Shown: piece after piece, positions 1-5,171 of the stretch
Layout: each line of letters opens with the position of its first letter
Numbering within the stretch: position 1 is the stretch's first letter
Assembly (NCBI GenBank): GCA_003022085.1
Contig: PXQK01000109.1
Coordinates: forward strand, 1-11,667
Length of the DNA stretch: 11,667 nt
Reading direction: 5' to 3'
DNA from: Halobacteriales archaeon QH_10_65_19
GTDB lineage: Archaea > Halobacteriota > Halobacteria > Halobacteriales > Haloarculaceae
Notes under the pieces: model-generated
The model's input: the letters and a program-made list of their open reading frames with translations, nothing else
Database searches by the model: none
Told to the model about the DNA's origin: nothing
Program-made: the position numbers and the translations under genes

Positions 1-312
1 TGGGCGCTGGTCGATCTCTCGCAGCTCATCCTCTACACCGCGCTGCCGGCACTCCTCACCGCCGGGAGCATGCTCACATTCTTCGGGAGCGGTCCGATTC
101 TAGGAACGACCCTCGGTGTGGCGAACGTGCTCTGGATCGTCGCCGCCGCGTTCACCGTCTCGGTGCTGCCGTTTCTCATTCTCGTGTCGTACATCGTCCG
201 GATCGCCACCGTCGCCAAGCGAACCCTCGCAATCGGTCCGCTCATCCACTGCGCCGTTTCCGCGAGTCACAGCGGTAGGTTCCACTCTTGCTGTACCATC
301 CCGGAGAGTTGA
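1..312 (+). CDS. C-terminal part of a multi-pass membrane protein (cut by window edge)
   Basis: The frame is open from the first base and ends with TGA at 310-312, giving 103 residues of a protein whose start lies outside the window. Three hydrophobic stretches are visible (about residues 8-24, 27-40 and 43-67). The last one ends in a positively charged segment (RIATVAKR), as expected for a membrane helix leaving on the cytoplasmic side. I do not recognise the family. The last 25 or so residues (after LAIGPLI) are odd for a haloarchaeal protein: they hold three Cys, two His and several Ser but only one acidic residue. This suggests the original 3' end was lost and the frame now runs into unrelated DNA. 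That is inference; the hydrophobic segments are seen directly. Confidence 0.6.
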   Translation, partial: WALVDLSQLILYTALPALLTAGSMLTFFGSGPILGTTLGVANVLWIVAAAFTVSVLPFLILVSYIVRIATVAKRTLAIGPLIHCAVSASHSGRFHSCCTIPES

Positions 313-374
313 CATATTGGCTGTTGGATTCTCCGGTTAGAGTATCCGTTTTCGATGCTCCGCTGTTCATTCGG

Positions 375-524
375 TCAATAACGGATGCATCCCCTTACAT
401 AGGAGATGCAGACCTCGGCACTCATAGGGTTCGTCATCGCCAGACGAATGGCTCGGATGGAGTGTTCGTCATCGGCCACCCGCTCGTACTCGCCGCCGCC
501 CAAAGAGGATTCCCCATCTGCTAC
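375..524 (-). pseudogene. Short coding-like remnant in the gap downstream of the CPBP-like gene
   Basis: The stretch 313-520 holds no intact gene. On the minus strand a frame is open from just after a TAG at about 525-527 down to a TGA at 375-377, roughly 49 codons. It contains a segment reading GEYERVADDEHSIRAIRLAM, whose acidic, helical character is typical of haloarchaeal proteins. About two thirds of its third positions are G or C, less than in the neighbouring genes. There is no convincing start codon or promoter, and it overlaps the last bases of the CPBP-like gene. It may be a gene fragment left by rearrangement or a chance open frame. I assign no function. Confidence 0.2.
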
Positions 525-952
525 CTAGCCACTTTGACAGCTCTGGGGATGATCTGCACCCCGTTATAGAGGGCGTGACCGATGAGCGGGACGAACAGCA
601 GGCTCGCCACGCCGATGGCGACGCCAGCGTGGAACCGGTCCTCCATGTAGCGCTGGACGACATCCCGGAAGAACAGTCCCTCCATCGGCACGGCAACCAG
701 CGTCGAGACTGCGAGGAGCACGAGATATAATACCGTGTCCGTCGCCCGTCCCCCGGCCGACTCCGCGGGTGCGACGTCGAGCAGTGTGACAGTGCCGAAC
801 CCGGCCAGCTGTAACCCGACCACACCGACGACTAAGTTGGACACCGTCCCGGGGTCGCCGACCTCGATCACGGTGCCGGCCATGCGTACCACGACACGGC
901 TGAGCGTGACCGCAGCGACGAACAGTTTACCCACGAGCGCTAACGCGAGCAC
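521..952 (-). CDS. CPBP-family intramembrane protease-like protein, apparently shortened
   Basis: Small membrane protein of 143 residues from a GTG at 952; an in-frame TTG at 1003 would add 17. I prefer GTG because the extra stretch uses ATA codons, rare in this GC-rich DNA, and because the AT-rich box at 977-986 lies about 29 bases upstream of the GTG, as in leaderless haloarchaeal genes. The C-terminal half resembles the CPBP (CAAX protease, bacteriocin-processing) family: MEGLFFRDVVQRYMEDRF matches the EExxxR motif, with Gly in place of the second Glu, and GHALYNGVQ matches the last histidine motif. The roughly 40-60 residues that normally separate these, including the FxxxH motif, are missing: ASLLFV runs straight into PLIGHALYNG. 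Loss of two catalytic elements makes activity doubtful. It lies 69 bases (18 if TTG is used) after the regulator gene, on the same strand. Confidence 0.65.
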   Translation of the reverse strand: MLALALVGKLFVAAVTLSRVVVRMAGTVIEVGDPGTVSNLVVGVVGLQLAGFGTVTLLDVAPAESAGGRATDTVLYLVLLAVSTLVAVPMEGLFFRDVVQRYMEDRFHAGVAIGVASLLFVPLIGHALYNGVQIIPRAVKVAR

Positions 953-976
953 CCGACGCCTGATACCGATTATTGC

Positions 977-986
977 GATTATTTTC
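977..986 (-). promoter_or_regulatory. Possible TATA box for the CPBP-like gene
   Basis: Read on the minus strand this is GAAAATAATC, an AT-rich island in GC-rich DNA, centred about 29 bases before the GTG at 952. The spacing fits a leaderless haloarchaeal transcript. It is also the reason the TTG start at 1003 was not chosen. Confidence 0.35.
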
Positions 987-1021
987 GGGACCAGGCCACG
1001 CAAACGGTTCCGTCGGGAAGA

Positions 1022-2050
1022 TCAGTCCGCGCTGCTCGGGACCGACGCGCCGGCCACTGCTGTCGCGTCGTCTTCGAGGGCGATCCGCGCGCTGTCAGCG
1101 AGTGTATTCACGACCGCGCGGCCGTCACGTTCCCGCTCGACGATGCCGTCCTCGGCGAGGCGGTCGAGGTGGTGGCTGATCGTGCTCGGATCCCGGTCGA
1201 GCCGGTCCGCGAGCCTGCTAACGGAGTCCGGGCCGTCGCTGGCGAGCGTCTCGACGATCCGCGCGGTGGTCTCGTCGTGGAGTGCGGCCTTGAGTTCGGT
1301 CCACTCGGTTCCGACGGGGACGTACCGGCGACGGCCCCGAACCTCCTCGCTAACCACGAGGTTCTCGAACTCGAGAATCCGGAGATGGTAGCGAGCTGTC
1401 CCCATCGTGACGTCCGTCTCGTCGCTGATTTCCGTCAGATACGCACCTGGCGAGTCGCGGATGAACTCGTAGAGCCGTTCCCGGGTCTCGTGTTCCAGCG
1501 GATTATCGTCGCTGTAGCGCTTGTAGCCGAAGATTCCCAGGAGCCGCCCGACCCAGTCTTTGAGCACCGACACCAGCGTCGCGAGTAGCGACCCGCCGGA
1601 CCCGCCCAGCGCCGACACCGCAGCTGCGGTCCCGGCGTTGCGTACGATCAGTCCTGCCCCGACCAGCACGACGCCGACGGCGACTCCGGTGCCAGTCGTT
1701 CGATCCGGCATTGGTACCCCGCTCTCCCTGTCGGCTCCGTCAGCTCTGTCGGTTCCCGTCTCGCTGGCGCTGTCAGTGGTCTCGCCCGTGTCCGTCAACT
1801 CCTCGGCCCCGGTTGTCGCCGCGGAGTCCATCGACTGCAGGCGTTCCTCGACACTCTCTGGAGCCTCGTTGACGCTTGTGACAGCCGTCCCGTTCACGCC
1901 GGCGGCTGTGTCCACGTCGACCGACGCGCTGTCGACCGCCGCTACCGTGTCGACCTGCGCTTCCACAGGCAGTACCGCGCCCAGCTCGGTGTGATCGAGC
2001 GTGTTCGCTGTCCTCTCGACCCCGTCGATCACGCTCTCAGCTGTGTCCAC
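1022..2050 (-). CDS. Membrane-anchored double winged-helix transcriptional regulator (3' part of a frameshifted gene)
   Basis: The open frame gives 342 residues from GTG at 2050, but it is open further upstream to about 2300 without a start, and it almost certainly continues the ORF at 2289-2516. Residues 1-115 are rich in Asp, Glu, Thr, Ser and Ala, as expected for an extracellular haloarchaeal segment. Residues 119-137 form a membrane helix, followed by a Gly/Ala-rich stretch and a basic turn (YKRYS). Two winged helix-turn-helix domains follow: about 186-248, with TEISDETDVTMGTARYHLRI as the helix-turn-helix, and about 258-318, with SRLADRLDRDPSTISHHLDR. The order implies the N-terminus outside and the DNA-binding domains inside, so the protein could carry a surface signal directly to DNA. 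The target is unknown. The CPBP-like gene follows on the same strand. Haloarchaea commonly encode such tandem-wHTH membrane proteins. Confidence 0.75.
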   Translation of the reverse strand: MDTAESVIDGVERTANTLDHTELGAVLPVEAQVDTVAAVDSASVDVDTAAGVNGTAVTSVNEAPESVEERLQSMDSAATTGAEELTDTGETTDSASETGTDRADGADRESGVPMPDRTTGTGVAVGVVLVGAGLIVRNAGTAAAVSALGGSGGSLLATLVSVLKDWVGRLLGIFGYKRYSDDNPLEHETRERLYEFIRDSPGAYLTEISDETDVTMGTARYHLRILEFENLVVSEEVRGRRRYVPVGTEWTELKAALHDETTARIVETLASDGPDSVSRLADRLDRDPSTISHHLDRLAEDGIVERERDGRAVVNTLADSARIALEDDATAVAGASVPSSAD

Positions 2051-2167
2051 AGTATCGTCTGTTAGTTCCGTCGTGTTGGTCGCGTTGACACCGTCGGCCG
2101 TGTCGCCAACACCGTCTCCAACCTCGTCGGTCGTGTCATCGACGCCCTCTTCAACCGCCTCGGTTGC

Positions 2168-2293
2168 GTCCCCGGCCTCGTCCTCAGCGTCCTCGGTCTC
2201 GTCAGCCGTGTCGTTGACGGCGTCCTCAGCGTCCCCGGCCTCGTCCTCAGCGTCCTCGGTCTCGTCAGCCGTGTCGTTGACGGCGTCCTCAGC
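2168..2293 (-). repeat. Two perfect 63-bp tandem repeats in the acidic region of the regulator gene
   Basis: Positions 2168-2230 and 2231-2293 are identical. In the regulator frame each encodes 21 residues, beginning AEDAVNDTADETEDAE and ending DEAGD. The length is a multiple of three, so gain or loss of a unit keeps the frame. The apparent one-base insertion that breaks the gene lies at 2295-2296, directly at the repeat edge. The repeats lie in the presumed extracellular linker. Confidence 0.9.
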
Positions 2294-2516
2294 GTTCCTC
2301 GGAAACGTTACTCACCGTGACTTCGTCGTCCCCATCTCCGTCAGCCGTACTACTGACAGTATCCGCCGTGTCGAGAACCGCGTCAGTTCCCGACGTGATC
2401 GGCTCGTTCCGGGCGTCCCCGTCCACCGTCCCGGCGGCGTACCCGGTCACCGGTACATATCCAACTAGCAGGAGCGCGACGAGCAGTACTGCCAGTGGAA
2501 GGGAACCTCGTACCAT
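2289..2516 (-). CDS. Signal-peptide N-terminus of the frameshifted membrane regulator
   Basis: This 75-residue ORF starts at ATG 2516 with a clear signal sequence (MVRGS, a hydrophobic core of Leu, Val and Ala, then GYAAG), followed by an acidic Asp/Thr/Ser-rich segment. It ends in SNVSEER and a TGA at 2289-2291. The stop comes from an extra base: after GAG the minus strand reads GAACGCTGAGGAC. Removing one A gives GAG GAC GCT GAG GAC, which is exactly the EDAED pattern of the adjacent 63-bp repeats and restores one frame through to the end of the wHTH domains at 1022. The restored protein would have about 497 residues. Whether the shift is real or a sequencing error cannot be told from sequence alone. 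The gene lies 102 bases after the secreted acidic protein. Confidence 0.6.
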   Translation of the reverse strand: MVRGSLPLAVLLVALLLVGYVPVTGYAAGTVDGDARNEPITSGTDAVLDTADTVSSTADGDGDDEVTVSNVSEER

Positions 2517-2548
2517 CTCTTATACTAGTCTGGAATATCGGATGGTGA

Positions 2549-2560
2549 ATATTTTATGGC
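2549..2560 (-). promoter_or_regulatory. Possible TATA box upstream of the regulator
   Basis: The minus strand reads GCCATAAAATAT here, the most AT-rich point of the 102-base gap before ATG 2516. Transcription would start about 10-15 bases before the ATG. A second AT-rich site (GATATTCC, about 2533-2540) would fit a leaderless start, so the exact box is uncertain. Confidence 0.35.
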
Positions 2561-2618
2561 CAAAAATCTGGGGTTGGTGGGGCATCTACCCAACGTCGGG
2601 TCCGATAGCCGCTCGGAT

Positions 2619-3581
2619 TCACGACCCGATCTCGATGATCACGCCGTCGTCGTCGTCATCCTCATCGTCGTTGTCTTCCTCGTTCTTGTCCTCGTTGTCA
2701 TCGCCACCATTACCTTCGTCATCGCTCTCGTTCTCGTCACCGTTCTCACCCTCGTCGCGCTTGTCGTCCTCCTTGCCGTCGTCTGCCTCACCGTCCACCT
2801 CGGCGCTCGCTTCGCCCTCACCCTCGGCGCTGATGCCGATCTCGGTGCTGTTGTCGGTGCTGTTGTCGGTGCTGTTGTCGGCGTTCGCCTCCGCAGTCGT
2901 TTCCGCCGTCCCCTCTGCCGACCCATCGACAGTGAGGTTGAAGACCGACTGGAACACGGTCAGGGCGACCTCGCCCAAGCTCGATGCGCTCGTCATCAGC
3001 GAGGCGCTGAGCGAGCCGTCGGTCTCGTGTTCTTTGTCCTCTTGTTTGTCGTCTTCGCGTTCATCGTCTTCGCGTTCATCGTCTTCGCGTTTGTCATCCT
3101 CACGTTCTTCCTCGTCGTCAGTTTCGAGGGTGGCGTTAGCCTCGCCTTCACCTTCGGCGCTAGTTCCGCTCTCGGCTTCGGCAGAGGCGTCGGCCTCGAT
3201 CTCGATCGTGTAGGTTCGCTCCTCGCCGTCGTAGGCCTGGAGGGTCACGGTGCCAGCGGCGTATACGTTGTCGGACTCGACCTCGACGGTGACCGTCGCG
3301 TCGGCATCAGGGGTCGGGACCCGCACTGATCCCTCGGCGTCGGTCCGGTACTCGCCTTCGGCCTCGACATCCGCCGTTGCGATTGCGTCCACCGTCACGT
3401 GGGCGCCAGCGGCCGCCGAGCCAGCGTGTTCGACCGTGATGGCCGTCCACTCCTCGTTCACTTCGACTGTCAGTTCGACCGATTCCGATGTGGAGGTGGT
3501 ACTCGCCGCCACGGCCGGGGCAGCCATCGACCCGGCCACGAGCGCAGCGAGTACCACCGCGATCAGCTTGTTGACGCGCAT
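2619..3581 (-). CDS. Secreted, highly acidic low-complexity protein with a beta-sandwich-like N-terminal region
   Basis: 320 residues from ATG 3581. The open frame extends upstream to 3920, but the extension is basic and unlike a haloarchaeal protein, and a strong TATA box sits 25 bases before ATG 3581. Residues 1-27 are a Sec-type signal peptide (MRVNK, hydrophobic core, APAVAAS). Residues 33-130 alternate in a beta-rich pattern (VELTVEVNEEWTAITVEH, VTVTVEVES), suggesting an Ig- or carboxypeptidase-regulatory-like sandwich. Residues 155-187 are charged EDD(K/R/E)RE repeats. Residues 200-217 form a short hydrophobic helix, followed by NST sequons at 236-246, two SAEGEGEA copies (about 141 and 251) and a Glu/Asp/Asn-rich tail ending DDGVIIEIGS. 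There is no C-terminal membrane anchor or PGF-type sorting signal. Function is unknown; a surface or matrix role is only a guess. It lies upstream of the membrane regulator on the same strand. Confidence 0.75.
   Translation of the reverse strand: MRVNKLIAVVLAALVAGSMAAPAVAASTTSTSESVELTVEVNEEWTAITVEHAGSAAAGAHVTVDAIATADVEAEGEYRTDAEGSVRVPTPDADATVTVEVESDNVYAAGTVTLQAYDGEERTYTIEIEADASAEAESGTSAEGEGEANATLETDDEEEREDDKREDDEREDDEREDDKQEDKEHETDGSLSASLMTSASSLGEVALTVFQSVFNLTVDGSAEGTAETTAEANADNSTDNSTDNSTEIGISAEGEGEASAEVDGEADDGKEDDKRDEGENGDENESDDEGNGGDDNEDKNEEDNDDEDDDDDGVIIEIGS
2844..2879 (-). repeat. Three 12-bp tandem repeats encoding NST sequons
   Basis: The plus strand shows the unit GGTGCTGTTGTC three times in a row. 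On the coding strand this gives DNST repeated, three overlapping N-glycosylation sequons (about residues 236-246 of the secreted acidic protein). Haloarchaeal surface proteins are N-glycosylated at such sites, so this could be a glycan-bearing patch; that is inference. Confidence 0.8.
3049..3108 (-). repeat. Four 15-bp tandem repeats encoding REDD(E/K)
   Basis: Units of 15 bases, plus strand TCGTCTTCGCGTTCA, occur at 3049-3063 and 3064-3078 identically, with close variants at 3079-3093 and 3094-3108. On the coding strand they encode a five-residue charged repeat (EREDD, KREDD) in the secreted acidic protein. The mix of Arg/Lys with Asp/Glu suggests an extended or single-helix charged rod. Confidence 0.75.
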
Positions 3582-3605
3582 TGCATTCGGATGATCGGCG
3601 TCTGG

Positions 3606-3613
3606 TATAAAAG
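3606..3613 (-). promoter_or_regulatory. TATA box of the secreted acidic protein gene
   Basis: The minus strand reads CTTTTATA, the best TATA-like match in the window, 25 bases before ATG 3581. This spacing puts the transcription start at or next to the ATG, so the mRNA is probably leaderless. It settles the choice of start codon. Confidence 0.7.
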
Positions 3614-3704
3614 GCATTCTCGCAGATCCGTCCAAACGTTTCGCCCTCTGGTGATTAGCCGGGATAGGATGCACCCGTGAGTCTTCGAGGGTGATAGAGT
3701 CGTG

Positions 3705-3831
3705 TGTGACCCTGTACTGCCAGAGCGTGCCCCTCCGGCAGTGGATCCCGTCAGCGTCCGCGTTTCCGGCGTCCCCAGGAGCGTCAGCGACCGGGGGCCC
3801 GTGGAGCTCTCCACGGCGGTACAGAGTCACA
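3705..3831. repeat. Short inverted-repeat element 1 (MITE-like), 127 bp
   Basis: Lies in the gap 3582-3909, which otherwise holds only the promoter at 3606. The left end TGTGACCCTGTACTGCC (3705-3721) and the right end GGCGGTACAGAGTCACA (3815-3831) are inverted repeats matching at 15 of 17 positions. A smaller perfect hairpin, GTGGAG-CT-CTCCAC, sits just inside the right end (3801-3814). No coding frame is convincing inside. The ends resemble those of element 2 at 4894-4966, on the other side of the PhzF-like gene. The size and structure fit a non-autonomous transposable element, but I did not identify a parent transposon or a clear target-site duplication. A conserved regulatory or RNA structure is the alternative. 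Confidence 0.5.
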
Positions 3832-3909
3832 GTATTCCGTATCAGACGTACGGAGGGCGACACCCGGAGTATGTGCGGTCGATCCCGTACCGACTCACTA
3901 CAATCAGTA

Positions 3910-4830
3910 TCAGACCTCAATGATCCCGTCGTCGTCGTCCGGTGGGAGCGTCAGGTCGCCGTCGAGGACGGTCAACGCGCTTCCGCCGACCCGTGGCTGT
4001 TCGTTGAGCGTTGTGACGACTGTTCCGGGCCGGTCGAGGAAACGGCCACACTCGATCCGGATGGACTCCCTGTCGCCGTCGAAAACAGCGTGGCGCGAGA
4101 GGTGTGCGCCGCAGGCGCCGGCCGCGACCCCGCTCGCCGGCCGCTCGCACTCCTCGACCCCGGGCCGGAAAAAGCGGGCGTGCAGGTCTGTCTCGGTCCC
4201 AAGTGTATCGAACGTGAACGCACAGAGGCGCGTCGCCTCGACCGCCGCGAGGAGCGGGGCGAGGTCGTCGGCTGCCGGATCGGCCCGGCTCAGGTGTTCG
4301 AGGAAGTTCACCGGGACGAGCAGCGTCCCGCCGTAGCCCTCTGTCCGGGCGGCGGGCAGGTCCGCGCCCACGTCGTCGAGGGCCGCGACGTCGATCCCAA
4401 GCGCTGCCGCGATGTCGGCCGTCGGCACCGTCGACTGGTCCGGTTGCTCGGAGAGTGGAACACCAACCCTCCGGTCCTGTTCGATTTCGAGGTCCAGTTC
4501 GGCCGGGGCGGATCCGTCTGGGGCGGCCCCGTCGACTGCCATCGTGTGTGTCCCCGTGTCCACGTGGCCGCGCTCGATCAGGGCTGCGCCGCCGGCGACT
4601 GCGCCGGCGACGGCGCCGTCAGCTTCGTCGCCTCTGTCACCCTCCTTCCGGGCCACGTACGTCATCGCTCCGTCGCGCAGCGCCACAGCCCCGGTAGCGC
4701 CGAACTCCGTTGCGATGCGCCGGAGCCGCCCGTCGGCGAGCGAGTCGCCGTCTGGCACCACCGCGACCGGCAGCCCGCCTAGCGGTTCGTCCGCGAACGC
4801 GTCCGCCAGCACCACCTGTCGTGTCTCCAT
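3910..4830 (-). CDS. PhzF-fold (diaminopimelate-epimerase-like) protein lacking the usual catalytic glutamate
   Basis: 306 residues from ATG 4830; the open frame reaches 4884, but the extra N-terminus is not family-like. A weak TATA-like GGATTAACC lies about 28 bases upstream. The N-terminal FADEPLGGLPVAVVPDG matches the family's opening (F-x-x-x-P-x-x-GNPxAVV), and the C-terminal half has ARFFRPGVEECERPASGVAA, matching the second-domain FxPxxGxxEDPxTGSA signature. PhzF-family enzymes isomerise small substrates with a Glu in a GxSET motif. Here that motif reads GATGAVAL around residues 44-51, with Gly at about 47, and the usual CGHAT segment is replaced by DGAVAGAV (71-78). The catalytic chemistry is therefore probably lost or changed. 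The C-terminus ends DDDDGIIEV. Both flanks carry related inverted-repeat elements. Family assignment is fairly sure; substrate is unknown. Confidence 0.7.
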   Translation of the reverse strand: METRQVVLADAFADEPLGGLPVAVVPDGDSLADGRLRRIATEFGATGAVALRDGAMTYVARKEGDRGDEADGAVAGAVAGGAALIERGHVDTGTHTMAVDGAAPDGSAPAELDLEIEQDRRVGVPLSEQPDQSTVPTADIAAALGIDVAALDDVGADLPAARTEGYGGTLLVPVNFLEHLSRADPAADDLAPLLAAVEATRLCAFTFDTLGTETDLHARFFRPGVEECERPASGVAAGACGAHLSRHAVFDGDRESIRIECGRFLDRPGTVVTTLNEQPRVGGSALTVLDGDLTLPPDDDDGIIEV

Positions 4831-4893
4831 ATCTACCCCGTTCGCACCGGCACGGTTAATCCTGTTCGTTGTTCTCATCCTCATACGGTCGTG

Positions 4894-4966
4894 CGTGACT
4901 CTGTACCAGAGGGAGACTACGCCTCCCAGGCAGTCGGGCTTGGCCCGACGACGCTATAGAGTCGCG
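4894..4966. repeat. Short inverted-repeat element 2 (MITE-like), 73 bp
   Basis: The left end CGTGACTCTGTACC (4894-4907) and right end GCTATAGAGTCGCG (4953-4966) are imperfect inverted repeats (about 11 of 14 matches). The left end also matches the inverted ends of element 1 closely, giving a common core of GTGACTCTGTACC. The interior holds a perfect hairpin, GTCGGGC-TTG-GCCCGAC (4933-4949). The element lies upstream of the PhzF-like gene and its right end touches the start of the dehydrogenase remnant at 4969. No protein is encoded. The class (transposable element or regulatory structure) is inferred. Confidence 0.4.
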
Positions 4967-4968
4967 CG

Positions 4969-5169
4969 GTGCGCGTTTCAGCCCGGTATTGGAACCCGGT
5001 GCCCAAAACAATCACCTATGGAAACGCTGCTATCCACGCACGACCGTATCACTGGGGCCGACTCGGCGATCCCAAGGGGGTCGCCGACGCCGTGGCGTAC
5101 CTGATCGAATCGTCCTGCGTGACCGGTGTCCGGATCCCCGTCGACGGCGGTGTGCGGCTGGTCGGCTGA
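4969..5169 (+). pseudogene. C-terminal remnant of a short-chain dehydrogenase/reductase
   Basis: The frame ends with TGA at 5167-5169. The segment from about 5053 (GRLGDPKGVADAVAYLIESS, then VTGVRIPVDGGVRLVG) is a clear match to the C-terminus of classical SDR enzymes (GRLGEPEDVA...VTGxxxxVDGG). The Rossmann GxxxGxG motif, the catalytic YxxxK and all other N-terminal parts are absent. The codons at 4969 read VRVSA, which might echo the IRVNA motif that precedes the lost stretch, but the 24 residues between the two lack the usual PG motif. An in-frame TAG occurs at 4957-4959, inside the right end of element 2. This is best read as a dead fragment left by insertion or deletion. Confidence 0.6.
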
Positions 5170-5171
5170 TC

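Noticed and set aside
2001..2468. Plus-strand Ser/Val-rich open frame of 155 residues
   Set aside because: It is the complement of the acidic region of the minus-strand regulator; Ser-rich frames are the usual shadow of GAC/GAG-rich coding DNA. The signal peptide and wHTH domains are on the minus strand.
3049..3108. Possible CRISPR array from short regular repeats
   Set aside because: The 15-bp and 12-bp repeats here are contiguous, in frame and lack spacers; they encode repeated amino acids.
2317..3329. Two overlapping plus-strand frames of 298 and 257 residues, one looking like a hydrophobic Val/Leu-rich membrane protein
   Set aside because: Both lie opposite the secreted acidic protein, whose Asp/Glu codons read as Ser or as Val/Leu in other frames. 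The minus strand has a signal peptide and a TATA box; the plus frames have neither.
3582..3920. N-terminal extension of the secreted acidic protein
   Set aside because: It would bury the signal peptide, runs through inverted-repeat element 1 and lies upstream of a well-placed TATA box.
3691..4782. Plus-strand frame of 363 residues opposite the PhzF-like gene
   Set aside because: Its translation shows no family motif and is unusually rich in Arg, Cys and Pro for a haloarchaeal protein; the minus strand carries recognisable PhzF signatures.
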